NCBI RefSeq assembly: GCF_003315415.1
Contig: NZ_QNSB01000002.1
Coordinates: 124,001-188,000, forward strand
Origin: Brevibacterium sanguinis
GTDB lineage: Bacteria > Actinomycetota > Actinomycetes > Actinomycetales > Brevibacteriaceae
Length of the DNA: 64,000 nucleotides
Direction: 5' to 3'
In this document: positions 42,451 to 51,199 of the stretch, piece by piece
Position numbering within the stretch: position 1 is the stretch's first letter
Layout: the number at the start of each line of letters is the position of its first letter
Translations under genes and position numbers: made by a program
The notes under the pieces: generated by a model
Told to the model about the DNA's origin: nothing
What the model saw: the letters and a program-made list of their open reading frames with translations, nothing else
Databases searched by the model: none

Positions 42451-45400
42451 AGTCGCCCTCCTTCCGCGCCGTTGTCGACGTCGAGGTGGTTGACCCGGTC
42501 GAGGATCGTCGACACGGCTTCGTGTCCGGCCTGCGGCCCGAGGTTCTCCGAGAGGTTGAACGACTCATCGAGGCGGGAGGACAGGAGGGCCTCGTCACGT
42601 TCCTGGTGCAGGTCCACCTCGGCGCCCAGCGAGCGGAGGATGTCGAGCATCAGGCCGACGACGATGAGGTAGACGCCGATGTCGAAGAAGGTCGGGGTGC
42701 CGAAGTGAAGGTGGCCGAGCACGGGGACGTCTCCTTCGATGAAGACCGAGCGGAACACGGTGTCTCCCCAGATCCAGCCGCCGATCCCGGTGAGGACGGC
42801 GAGGATGAGTCCGGTTCCGAGCAGTCCCGAGGGAGTGAAGCGCGCCGCCTCGGCGAGTTCGAACTTCCCGCCCGCGAGGTAGCGGACGATGAGGGCCAGG
42901 CCGGCGACGAGGCCGCCGGCGAACCCGCCGCCGGGAGCGTTGTGTCCGGCGAAGAGGAGGTAGACGGAGAAGACGAGCACGGCGTGGAAGATGAGTCGCG
43001 CCGTGACCTCGAGGATGATCGAGCGGTTGCGCGGGGCCAGGGTGCGTCCGGCGATGAGCCAGGAGGCGCGCCTCTCCTGGACGTCCTCGGTCTCGGAGCC
43101 GGTGGGACCGGCGATGTCCTCGACGACGGGCTGGAACCGCATCCGTCCGCGCAGCTCCCGCGGGTCGTGGGCCGTGGCCAGTCGGCTCAGGTGGCCCTCC
43201 CGACCGCGCACGAAGATGAGTCCGGCGACTCCGGTGCCGGCGGCGACGAGCACGGAGATCTCGCCGAGGGTGTCCCAGACGCGGATGTCGACGAGGGTGA
43301 CGTTGACGATGTTCTTCCCGTGCCCGATCTCGTAGGCGAGTCGACCGAAGTCGACGGAGGCGGGGTCGCCGACCCGGACACCGGCGGCGATGAGCACGAC
43401 GAGCATCATCGTCACGCCCACGCTGCCGCCGATGATCGCCCGCCAGGCGGGGGTGAAGCGGCCGGTCGACTCGCCGATCCGGGCGGGCAGACGGCGCAGG
43501 ACGAGCACGAACACGACGATCGTGATCGTCTCGACGAGCACCTGGGTGAGCGCGAGGTCGGGGGCGCCGGTGAACGCGAAGAACATGACCATCGCGTAGC
43601 CGGAGATCCCGACGACGACGACGGCGGTGAAGCGCTTCTTCGCCCGGGTGGCCGAGATCGCGACGACGATGAGGACGAGGGCGACGATGAAGTCGAGAGG
43701 GGAGGCGAAGAGCTGGAAGTCGATGGACCACGTGTCGTTGACGAGGACCGCCAGGCCGACCCCGCCGACGAGGACGAGGTAGATGACGCTCTGGTAGAAC
43801 GGCAGCGAACCGCGCTGGGTGTGGGAGGTGACCCAGAGCGCCGAGGCCTCCATGCCGTTGATGAGCCGGCGGTAGAGGAGCTGGAACTCGAATCCCGAGG
43901 GCAGCGTCGACTGGACCTTGGCGAAGGCGTCGCGGACGACGAACAGCCCGAGGCCCGCCGCGACCGTCACCGCGGACAGGCCGAGCGCGGGCTCGAGGCC
44001 GTGCCACAGCGCCAGATGGTAGCCGCCGTCGGAGGGGTGGTCCGCCGGGAGCTGGGACGTCCAGGCGACGAAGAGGCGATCCGCCATGGAGGCCGCGGGG
44101 CCGAGGGCGATCGTGAGGACCGTGAGGATGAGCGGGGCGACGACGAGGGTGACGTTCTCCTCGCGGCGGGCGATGTCCTCGACGCCCTCCTTCGAGGAGA
44201 ACGCGCCCCAGACGAACCGCGCCGAGTACGCGACGGTGAGGGTGGAGCCGATCATCACCCCGATGAGCGCGATGATCGACGCCTTGTCACCGCTGTGGAG
44301 GAGGGTCGAGTACACCGCCTCCTTCGCGACGAAGCCGAACAGCGGCGGCAGCCCGGCCATCGAGGCGGCCGCGATCGTCGCGCAGACGGCGACGACGGGG
44401 AATGCCCGCCAGCCGCCGGAGAGCTTCGTCAGGTCACGGGTGCCGGCGCGGTGGTCGATGATGCCCACGCAGAGGAACAGGCAGGACTTGAACAGGGCGT
44501 GGGCGATGAGCAGGGCGAGGGCGGCCAGGGTGATGTCGCGGCCGGCGAAGGACGACATCGTGATGAGGAAGCCGAGCTGGGAGACGGTGCCGAAGGCGAG
44601 CAGCAGCTTGAGGTCGGTCTGCTTGAGCGCCTGCCAGCCGCCGATGAACATCGTCAGCAGGCCGAGGGTGAGCAGCATCTCCGACCAGCCGGGCAGCGTG
44701 TGGTACCCCGGAGCCAGGCGCAGGACGAGGTAGATCCCGGCCTTGACCATCGCGGCCGCGTGGAGGTACGCGCTGACGGGCGTCGGCGCCGCCATCGCCC
44801 CGGGCAGCCAGAAGTGGAACGGCAGCAGCGCCGACTTCGACACCGCACCGACGAGGATGAGGACGACGGCGGTGACGATGACCGGTCCGGTGTCGACGCC
44901 GGCCGCACCGCGTTCGACGAGGACGGAGATCCGCCCGGTCCGGGTCACGCTCATGAGCAGGACCATGCCCACGAACATCGCGAGCCCGCCGGCGGTGGTG
45001 ACGATGAGCGCCTGCAGTGCGGCCTGCCGGGAGCGGCGGCGGGACTGGCTGTGGCCGATGAGGAGGTACGAGAAGACCGTGGTGCCTTCCCAGAAGAGGT
45101 AGAGCATGAGGAGCTCGTCGGCGACGACGAGTCCGTACATCATCCCCGCGAATGCCATGAACACGGCCGCGAAGCGGGCGAGACCCGGTTCGTCGGCCGG
45201 GAAGTAGCGGGTGCAGTAGACGAAGACGAGGGCGCCGATCCCGGTCACGAGCAGGCTCATGATCCACGACAGGACGTCGAGGCGGAACACGCCTTCGAGT
45301 CCGAGCTCCGGCAGCCAGTCGAGGTTCTCCACCCAGGGGGCACCGCCGGGGCCGAGGATGGCCGGGGCCTTCGACACGCTGAGGGCCAGTCCCGCGGCGG

Positions 45401-45500
45401 GAACGAGGGCCAGGAGGAGGAAGGCGGAGCGCCCGATGAGCCTGACCAGCGGGAACGCCAGGACAGCAGCCACAAGGAAGACTGCTGTCATGGTTATCAC
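42447..45500 (-). CDS. mnhA: Mrp Na+/H+ antiporter subunit A fused to subunit B
   Basis: The 1017-residue protein has a NuoL-like MnhA part (about residues 1-780; key motifs [19 protein letters not shown] and [33 protein letters not shown] split across helices) and a C-terminal MnhB domain from about residue 840 ([20 protein letters not shown]). The fusion explains why no separate mnhB is present. GTG 45500 has GGAGG nine bases upstream; ATG 45491 is an alternative. As first gene it sets expression of the whole antiporter/regulator chain. The 89-bp gap upstream may hold the promoter. Confidence 0.94.
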   Translation of the reverse strand: MITMTAVFLVAAVLAFPLVRLIGRSAFLLLALVPAAGLALSVSKAPAILGPGGAPWVENLDWLPELGLEGVFRLDVLSWIMSLLVTGIGALVFVYCTRYFPADEPGLARFAAVFMAFAGMMYGLVVADELLMLYLFWEGTTVFSYLLIGHSQSRRRSRQAALQALIVTTAGGLAMFVGMVLLMSVTRTGRISVLVERGAAGVDTGPVIVTAVVLILVGAVSKSALLPFHFWLPGAMAAPTPVSAYLHAAAMVKAGIYLVLRLAPGYHTLPGWSEMLLTLGLLTMFIGGWQALKQTDLKLLLAFGTVSQLGFLITMSSFAGRDITLAALALLIAHALFKSCLFLCVGIIDHRAGTRDLTKLSGGWRAFPVVAVCATIAAASMAGLPPLFGFVAKEAVYSTLLHSGDKASIIALIGVMIGSTLTVAYSARFVWGAFSSKEGVEDIARREENVTLVVAPLILTVLTIALGPAASMADRLFVAWTSQLPADHPSDGGYHLALWHGLEPALGLSAVTVAAGLGLFVVRDAFAKVQSTLPSGFEFQLLYRRLINGMEASALWVTSHTQRGSLPFYQSVIYLVLVGGVGLAVLVNDTWSIDFQLFASPLDFIVALVLIVVAISATRAKKRFTAVVVVGISGYAMVMFFAFTGAPDLALTQVLVETITIVVFVLVLRRLPARIGESTGRFTPAWRAIIGGSVGVTMMLVVLIAAGVRVGDPASVDFGRLAYEIGHGKNIVNVTLVDIRVWDTLGEISVLVAAGTGVAGLIFVRGREGHLSRLATAHDPRELRGRMRFQPVVEDIAGPTGSETEDVQERRASWLIAGRTLAPRNRSIILEVTARLIFHAVLVFSVYLLFAGHNAPGGGFAGGLVAGLALIVRYLAGGKFELAEAARFTPSGLLGTGLILAVLTGIGGWIWGDTVFRSVFIEGDVPVLGHLHFGTPTFFDIGVYLIVVGLMLDILRSLGAEVDLHQERDEALLSSRLDESFNLSENLGPQAGHEAVSTILDRVNHLDVDNGAEGGRL

Positions 45501-45589
45501 CGGCGGACACCTCCGTCATGGATCCCAGATTCCGTTCTCCGAGGATTTTCTCATGGACGACGGCTCATGTCCCAATCGCGAGGGGCGTC

Positions 45590-46612
45590 TCAGGCGCGCA
45601 GCTGGCTGCTCGTGACGAGGAAGCCGTTCTCGTCGAGGCCCACGCCCCCGGTTCCGACGAGGAGCTCGGCGCCGATGCCGTCGACGAGCTCGGCGACCGA
45701 CCGGCGCATCCGCCGGAAGCGGCGGCTGTGCCCGGTCCGGTAGCGCTCGTTCTCCGTGTCCATCCAGTGCACGTGGTACTCGATCTGCTGCGATGCCGTG
45801 TGGGCGCCGATGATCGGCGGGACCCAGTCGGCCTCGGTCACCCGCACCTCGATCGTGCCGGCCGACTCGTCGATCTCCCCGAGGGGGATGAGCAGCGAAT
45901 AGCCGTCGACGATGAGCGGGGCGTTGGCATCGAAGAGCGGATCGTCGAGGCTCGCCTGCGCCAGCACCGCCTCGTCGGGGGTCGGTGCACTCGGCTGGAA
46001 GGCGTGCGGAGCGTGACGGCGCACGAGCGAGAGGGCGACCTCCGGCTCGAGCCAGTACGAGGAGTAGATGTAGAGGTCGACCTTCGCCTCGGGGTCGGGG
46101 ACGAGGACCCGCACCGGCAGGTCGGGCTCGTCGGCCAGGCGCACGGCCGTGTGCAGACGGGAGGCGATGGCGAGGATGAGGCTGAGCGCCCGCTCCTCCT
46201 CCCTGTCGGGAAGACCGGCGGGAAACGCCTCGTGGAGTCCGTCGGCGTCCTCGAACCACTCCGGCGGGGGCGCGGGCTCGCGGTCGCGCGGGCAGTCGAG
46301 CGCGATGACCCGACTCGCCCAGTCCGGCAGCTCGAGGGCCGCCCTCGTCGCCGGGTCGAGGTCGACGCCTCCGCTGAGGCGCGAATGCCGGCTCAGCCGC
46401 AAGTGGCCGTTCTCGTCGGGCCGCGGAGGGACGTCCGGCAGCTTGTTGTGCACGAGCGCCAGCACGTCGGAGACCTCCACGCCCGCGTCGAGGACGAGGA
46501 GGTGGAAGTCGCGCAGATCCGCCGAGGCGGGGGTGTCGGGCGGCCTGGAGGCGGCGGCGGCCGCTCGCTCGGCCGCTTCACGCTGCAGGCGCAGTTCGCG
46601 CCGGGAGATCAC
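45590..46612 (-). CDS. Unknown protein translationally coupled to dcd
   Basis: The 340-residue protein has no family I recognise. It is soluble and acidic. The N-terminus is a basic Arg/Ala-rich helix ([15 protein letters not shown]), followed by mixed alpha/beta segments with aromatic-rich pieces ([34 protein letters not shown]). GTG 46612 overlaps the dcd stop (GTGA) with GGAGGG just upstream, so this start is well supported. Strict coupling to a dCTP deaminase could hint at nucleotide metabolism but is not evidence of function. Confidence 0.7.
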   Translation of the reverse strand: MISRRELRLQREAAERAAAAASRPPDTPASADLRDFHLLVLDAGVEVSDVLALVHNKLPDVPPRPDENGHLRLSRHSRLSGGVDLDPATRAALELPDWASRVIALDCPRDREPAPPPEWFEDADGLHEAFPAGLPDREEERALSLILAIASRLHTAVRLADEPDLPVRVLVPDPEAKVDLYIYSSYWLEPEVALSLVRRHAPHAFQPSAPTPDEAVLAQASLDDPLFDANAPLIVDGYSLLIPLGEIDESAGTIEVRVTEADWVPPIIGAHTASQQIEYHVHWMDTENERYRTGHSRRFRRMRRSVAELVDGIGAELLVGTGGVGLDENGFLVTSSQLRA

Positions 46613-47187
46613 ATGTCCCTCCGATAGAAGTCGAGATGCGAACGAGAGGCGGTGGGGCCGCGCTGGCCCTGATAGCGATTCCCGGTCGACCGGGAGCCGT
46701 AGGGATTCAGCGCCGCCGAGGAGAGCCGGAAGAAGCACAGCTGCCCGATCTTCATCCCCGGCCACAGGGTGATCGGCAGCGTCGCCACGTTCGACAGCTC
46801 GAGGGTCACGTGCCCCGTGAACCCGGGGTCGATGAAGCCGGCGGTCGAGTGGGTGAGCAGGCCCAGCCGGCCCAGGGAGGACTTCCCTTCGAGACGGGCG
46901 GCGATGTCGTCGGGCAGGGTGACGAGCTCATGCGTGGAGGCGAGGACGAACTCCCCGGGATGGAGCACGAACGGCTCACTGGGATCCACCTCGACGAAGC
47001 GGGTGAGCTCCGACTGCTCGAGTGAGGGATCGATGACCGGGTACTTGTGGTTGTCGAAGAGCCTGAAGTAGCGGTCGAGGCAGACATCGACGCTCGCCGG
47101 CTGGATGAGCGAGGGGTCGTAGGGATCCAGGGCGATGCGGCCGGAGTCGAGCTCGGCGCGGATGTCGCGATCGGAAAGCAGAGTCAC
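46609..47187 (-). CDS. dcd: Bifunctional dCTP deaminase/dUTPase
   Basis: The 192-residue trimeric enzyme converts dCTP to dUMP for thymidylate synthesis. The core [20 protein letters not shown] matches the bifunctional actinobacterial type (Thr-His-Ser-Thr, rather than the monofunctional Val-His pattern). [15 protein letters not shown] and the C-terminal lid [13 protein letters not shown] block ([12 protein letters not shown]) are present. The start is ATG 47187. The downstream unknown gene overlaps. Confidence 0.94.
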   Translation of the reverse strand: MTLLSDRDIRAELDSGRIALDPYDPSLIQPASVDVCLDRYFRLFDNHKYPVIDPSLEQSELTRFVEVDPSEPFVLHPGEFVLASTHELVTLPDDIAARLEGKSSLGRLGLLTHSTAGFIDPGFTGHVTLELSNVATLPITLWPGMKIGQLCFFRLSSAALNPYGSRSTGNRYQGQRGPTASRSHLDFYRRDM

Positions 47188-47556
47188 CCCACCGATGGTA
47201 GTCGTCCCGGGCCCTCCCGCGCACGGTCCCCGGCGGTCCGCCGGGAGCCCGGCAGGGCACGGACTCCCTCCGGAGGGCCTCGGGTCGAAGCGACGCCCGC
47301 AGCGCCCGAGTCACTCCGACAGCACCGATATCGCCTCCGTTCGAGCAGCGACACGCCGACGTTTGATAACGATTACGTAACGGACACGCGATCATTCACT
47401 GGATTTCCCCCGTGTGTCTCCAGACAGTCCCGAGTGAATGCTCTAGAGTTGTGAGCTGTACGAACCCGCGCACGATGGTGCCTTCCTCTTCTCAAGCCAG
47501 GGATGCCGGGAGTTCCATCGCCTTTCGTGGGTTGACATCAACCGAAAGGCATTACT
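47188..47556. other. 369-bp divergent intergenic region
   Basis: This region lies between dcd and the LPRTG surface protein gene. Near dcd it is very G/C-rich with an 8-bp perfect dyad at 47229-47245 and CCCTCCGGAGGG near 47266. From 47360 it is A/T-richer, holding an MtrA-like box (47366-47381) and probably the surface-protein promoter, leaving a long leader. No RNA gene was seen. Confidence 0.55.
47366..47381 (+). promoter_or_regulatory. MtrA-like box upstream of LPRTG surface protein
   Basis: ATAAC-GATTAC-GTAAC fits the GTNAC-N6-GTNAC MtrA repeat with one mismatch. The other sortase-anchored gene in the window, the M28 peptidase, has an exact match upstream. Confidence 0.38.
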
Positions 47557-48954
47557 GTGAAGACCTCGCGTCTTGTGCTTGCCCCCGCAGTAGCCGTTGC
47601 AATGACAGGCCTGGCGGCCGCTCCCGCGTTCGCCACGTCAGCTCCTTCGCTGCCGCAGAGTCCGCTCTGTGCCTACGATGACGCACAGTCGTCCAACGAC
47701 TCTGCGGTTCCCGACAGTTCGGACCCGCAGGCGACTCTCGCCGCAGCCCAGGTCACCCGTGCAGAGATCGCGGACAAGACGAAGGGCATCGGGTTCTCCG
47801 GCACCGGATTCACCCCCGACGACAAGGCGACCGTGACGGTCGTCGGCACCGACGGGACCAAGTACTCACCCGACACGAAGCTGACCGTCGACGAGAAGGG
47901 CAAGGTCTCCGGGACCTACTTCTTCTCCACGACCGAGAACGCGCAGGTGCCGCTGGGCACGTACACGCTCTACCTCACCGACCTCAAGACGGAGAAGACC
48001 TCCTCGAAGGTCTCGTTCGAGGTCGTCGCCGACGAGTCCGACAAGGACGAGGACGCCAAGGCCCCCGAGTGCGAGCGGCCCGTGGGTCCCGCGCCGTCGA
48101 CCACCCCGGCCCAGCCACCGAGCCCCGAGACGCCAGGCACCGAGACCCCCTCGGAGACCTCCGAGCCCTCGACGACGGCTCCGGCCCCGTCGTCGACCGC
48201 ACCCGCCGCCCCCGCGGCACCGCCGTCGACGACGCCTGCCGCGCCCGAGTCTCCAGCGACGACCGCTCCGGCTCCGAAGCCCACCGAGACCACCCCGGAG
48301 CCGACCGAGACCTCCGAGGAGGACGCGGCCCAGAGCCAGGCGCCCACGGCCCCGGCCGACGAGCCGAGCGCGCCCGCCGACGCATCCGAACCCGCGGCCC
48401 CGACGGCTCCGGACACGGACGCTCCCGCGGCGAAGCCCTCGGAGACCGCCGAAGCCGCTCCGAGCCCGGGTACCGAGGAGAACGCCCCCAAGGCCGTGCA
48501 GGCTCAGGCGGCGCTGTCCATCGAGCCGACCGAGATCAGCTCCGAGGACTTCCTCAACAAGGGCATCAAGCTCGGCATCACCGGTGCGGAGCCCGGCGAG
48601 GAGATCACCATCGTCGTCGAGCACGCCCAGGGCAAGGTCGACCGGTACACGATGACGAAGACCGCCGATGCCGAGGGCAAGGCGACCTTCGGGGTCCAGG
48701 CGAAGGTCAAGGCCGTGCTGGGGACCTACAACGTCCGCGCCCAGGCCGCGAGCTTCGACAAGCCGCAGGGCGGCAGCTTCACCGTCGTCACCAACGGCAC
48801 CTCGGTGTCCGAGGACACCGGCAACGACCTGCCGCGCACGGGCGCCGAGATGACCGGACTGGCTCTCGGCGTCGGGCTGCTCGTCGTCGGTGCCGCCGCC
48901 GTCGTCATCACTCGTCGCCGGACCCAGGTCTCCGACGACCCTGCGGAGTTCTGA
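47557..48954 (+). CDS. LPXTG-anchored surface protein with Pro/Thr/Ser/Ala-rich stalk
   Basis: The 465-residue protein has a signal peptide (VAVAMTGLAAAPAFA), a beta-rich Ig-like domain (about 65-155, GIGFSGTGFTPDDKATVTVV), and a low-complexity stalk of about 140 residues of Pro, Thr, Ser, Glu and Ala. A second beta domain (about 310-420, LSIEPTEISSEDFLNKGI) echoes a segment of the M28 peptidase C-terminal domain. LPRTG, a helix and an Arg tail follow. It starts at GTG 47557 after GAAAGG. It is probably a wall-anchored structural or adhesin-like protein; no enzymatic motif is seen. Confidence 0.85.
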   Translation: MKTSRLVLAPAVAVAMTGLAAAPAFATSAPSLPQSPLCAYDDAQSSNDSAVPDSSDPQATLAAAQVTRAEIADKTKGIGFSGTGFTPDDKATVTVVGTDGTKYSPDTKLTVDEKGKVSGTYFFSTTENAQVPLGTYTLYLTDLKTEKTSSKVSFEVVADESDKDEDAKAPECERPVGPAPSTTPAQPPSPETPGTETPSETSEPSTTAPAPSSTAPAAPAAPPSTTPAAPESPATTAPAPKPTETTPEPTETSEEDAAQSQAPTAPADEPSAPADASEPAAPTAPDTDAPAAKPSETAEAAPSPGTEENAPKAVQAQAALSIEPTEISSEDFLNKGIKLGITGAEPGEEITIVVEHAQGKVDRYTMTKTADAEGKATFGVQAKVKAVLGTYNVRAQAASFDKPQGGSFTVVTNGTSVSEDTGNDLPRTGAEMTGLALGVGLLVVGAAAVVITRRRTQVSDDPAEF

Positions 48955-48966
48955 CGAGACCGATCG

Positions 48967-50055
48967 GTGAGCGATGAACTGTCCCTGTCGGGGCTGAGCC
49001 TCGGCAGACATCAGATCGATCTCGGTCGCCTTCGCGCCGGGTCCGTGCTCGGTCTCATGGGCAGCCCGGATGACACCGCCGAGGTGGTGTCATCCGTGGC
49101 CGCCCTGACCTCGGTCGCGCCCGAACCACACCTGCCGACCGGCATCCGTGCCGGTCGGCGGCGTGTGCGCAGATGGGTGAGGGAGTATCTCCGCCGTGTC
49201 GATGCCGGATCTGGGGAGGCGGCATTGGCGGCGGCGTATTCCGACTTCGGGGTGCGTCCCGGTGTCCTGCGGGCGCGCCTCGACGACCTCGAGCCAGCTG
49301 ACGCGGCCCGGCTGCGCTTCGCCGTCGCCTGGGCCACCGGCGCCCGGTGGCTGGCGTTCGTCGATCCCTTCGCCGGGGTCCCCGGGCACGTCCGCACCGG
49401 GCTGCGCGCCCGACTCGCGGAGCGAGCCGCGGAATCCGGCCGCGGCGTCGTGTTCAGTTCGACGACGCTCACCGACTTCACGATCGCCGAGGCGGGCATC
49501 GCGAACATCGAGAAGGGCGAGCTCGTCGCGCTCGGCGGCCTCGAGCAGATCGTCACCGAACCGCGGGGAGCACTGCCCGCCGAGCTCAGCGGCGTCAACA
49601 TCTACTCCGGACTGGCACGCAAGGGCTGGCTGTCGATCGGGCACTCGGCCGTCCGCGCCCGGACGGAGCTCGACGGCAAGGTGTTCGTCACCCTCGGGTG
49701 GCGCAGCGCCCGACTGTCGCTCGACGAGCACGACCCGGCGTTCACCTCGGCGACGGTGTTCGAGGCGATCGTCGTCGGCCTGCGCGACCGCGGGTCCTGC
49801 ATCCAGGCCAAGCTCTCCCCCGTCGACACGGAGATGGGGCTGGCCCTCGACGTCGACCTCGCCGACCTCGCCGGGGTCCGCGACGGCCTCGGGGTCCCCG
49901 CCGGGGGCCCGGGCGGCTTCGGGATCCTCCACCCCGGCCTCGGCGAGTCGATCGCCGAGCTGCGGGCGAACGTCAGGGTGGGCACCCATGTCTTCGTCGA
50001 GGTCGACACCGCGGGACTGCACGCGTACTCGATCGAGCAGGGTCCATTACACTGA
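48967..50055 (+). CDS. Degenerate ABC-type ATPase-like protein with TOBE-like domain
   Basis: The 362-residue protein follows the layout of MalK-type importer ATPases but has lost every catalytic motif. Walker A reads LGLMGSPDDTAE (no GKS/T), the Walker B equivalent WLAFVDPFAGV has Pro where the catalytic Glu should be, and the H-loop equivalent FSSTTLTDFT has no His. The GELVALGGLEQIVTEP strand and a C-terminal TOBE-like half (about 220-360) keep the fold recognisable. GTG 48967 starts 12 bases after the LPRTG gene. A structural or regulatory role is likely; ATP hydrolysis is not expected. Confidence 0.68.
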   Translation: MSDELSLSGLSLGRHQIDLGRLRAGSVLGLMGSPDDTAEVVSSVAALTSVAPEPHLPTGIRAGRRRVRRWVREYLRRVDAGSGEAALAAAYSDFGVRPGVLRARLDDLEPADAARLRFAVAWATGARWLAFVDPFAGVPGHVRTGLRARLAERAAESGRGVVFSSTTLTDFTIAEAGIANIEKGELVALGGLEQIVTEPRGALPAELSGVNIYSGLARKGWLSIGHSAVRARTELDGKVFVTLGWRSARLSLDEHDPAFTSATVFEAIVVGLRDRGSCIQAKLSPVDTEMGLALDVDLADLAGVRDGLGVPAGGPGGFGILHPGLGESIAELRANVRVGTHVFVEVDTAGLHAYSIEQGPLH

Positions 50056-50087
50056 GATCTCTGGGACCCGGTCGAGCAGGAGAGTCA

Positions 50088-51047
50088 ATGCGAACGTCGC
50101 GCAGCCTTCTGATCGCCGCACTCGTCGTCATCGTGCTCACGGTGGCCTCGGTCCCCCTCCTCAACGCCGTCGTCTACACGCCCGCCCGCGCCGCCGAGGC
50201 CTATGTCGCGGCGATCGGCCGCGGGGATGCCGAGCGCGCGTTCTCCTACCTCTCGAGCCCCACGCCCACGTCGACGCTCGCGCTGAGCAGCGAAGTGCTC
50301 TCCGCCGCCCCGGACCTCCCGCGTGATGCGGAGGCGAGGACGATCTCCACCGACGGCGATTCCGCCACGGTGTCGCTGTCCTATGTCCTCGGCTCGCGTC
50401 CGGAGACCGTGGAGCTGACGATGGTCAGGCTCCCGCCCGCCGCCGGCCTGTTCCATCGGTGGGCGATCGAGCAGGAGGCCTGGCCGACCCTCGGCCTCGA
50501 GGTCTCGGGCTCCTCGACGGCGACGGTCAACGGCTACAGCGTCGCCGCCGGCGAGGTTCCCGTCCTGTTCCCGGCCACGTACCTCGTCGGCTTCGACGGC
50601 ACATACCTGCGATCGCAGTCCGAGCGCGTCGAGATCGGCGCGCCCGGCGCCACCCCCACCGTGTCGCTGGCCCCCGAGCCGACGAAGCAGCTCCAGGAGG
50701 CGGTGAGCGAGCAGGTGGACGAGCACATGCACCGATGCGTCGAGGCGACGACCCTCCAGCCGGCCGGGTGCGTGTTCGGCTACGACACCGACAACGAGAT
50801 CCTCGGGGACGTCACGTGGAGTCTCGAACGGGAGCCGACGGTCGCGCTCGAGGCCGAGGGCAACGACCTCGAGCTCACCCCCACCACCGTCGAGCTCAGG
50901 GTGCAGGGCCGCTACCGCGACATCGTCACCGCCGCCGAGCACGACTTCGACGAGAAGCTCTCGTTCGTCCTCTCGGGCTCGGTCGTCGTCAGGTCCTCCG
51001 AGGTGCGCTTCGAACCGCGCCGCCTCGGCGACGTCACCGTGTTGTAG
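50088..51047 (+). CDS. Membrane-anchored extracytoplasmic protein, unknown
   Basis: The 319-residue protein has an N-terminal helix (LLIAALVVIVLTVASVPLLNAVVY) and a long extracytoplasmic beta-rich part with two Cys (HRCVEATTLQPAGCVFGYD) that may form a disulfide. The opening AAEAYVAAIGRGDAERAFSYL resembles lumazine-binding/NTF2-like N-domains often seen in actinobacterial anchored proteins. AGGAGAG precedes ATG 50088. It ends a three-gene set with the LPRTG protein and the dead ABC-like protein. Confidence 0.75.
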   Translation: MRTSRSLLIAALVVIVLTVASVPLLNAVVYTPARAAEAYVAAIGRGDAERAFSYLSSPTPTSTLALSSEVLSAAPDLPRDAEARTISTDGDSATVSLSYVLGSRPETVELTMVRLPPAAGLFHRWAIEQEAWPTLGLEVSGSSTATVNGYSVAAGEVPVLFPATYLVGFDGTYLRSQSERVEIGAPGATPTVSLAPEPTKQLQEAVSEQVDEHMHRCVEATTLQPAGCVFGYDTDNEILGDVTWSLEREPTVALEAEGNDLELTPTTVELRVQGRYRDIVTAAEHDFDEKLSFVLSGSVVVRSSEVRFEPRRLGDVTVL

Positions 51048-51072
51048 GGCGCTCGGCCGCCGGCGCGACCGA

Positions 51073-51181
51073 CTCGGTCAAGAGTTGCGTCGTGGTCCAC
51101 CCATTCGCCGGAGTCGGTCAAGAGCTGCCTCGCTGGAGCGACAGACGCACACCTCGCAAATCCACCGAACTCTTGACCGAG
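51073..51181. repeat. Composite direct/inverted repeat between convergent genes
   Basis: CTCGGTCAAGAGTT (51073-51086) is perfectly complementary to AACTCTTGACCGAG (51168-51181). A second direct copy of the CGGTCAAGAG core begins 40 bases after the first (51111-51131). The set sits in the 152-bp gap between convergent genes. It can form alternative hairpins and could be a terminator or remnant intergenic repeat. Confidence 0.65.
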
Positions 51182-51199
51182 CACCTCGCGGTGCCCGCC

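Noticed and set aside
42486..45743. A very long open frame on the plus strand opposite mnhA, and similar long antisense frames elsewhere
   Set aside because: It is a composition effect of high-GC codon bias; the translation is Asp/Glu/Arg/Gly-rich low complexity, while the minus strand encodes a clear MnhA-MnhB protein.
47229..47245. Perfect 8-bp dyad near dcd as a terminator
   Set aside because: It lies in front of two divergent genes, where no transcript is expected to end; it may be chance in very G/C-rich sequence.
47533..47540. TTGACATC as a -35 element for the LPRTG surface gene
   Set aside because: It lies only about 24 bases before the start codon, leaving no room for a -10 and leader with the GAAAGG ribosome site.
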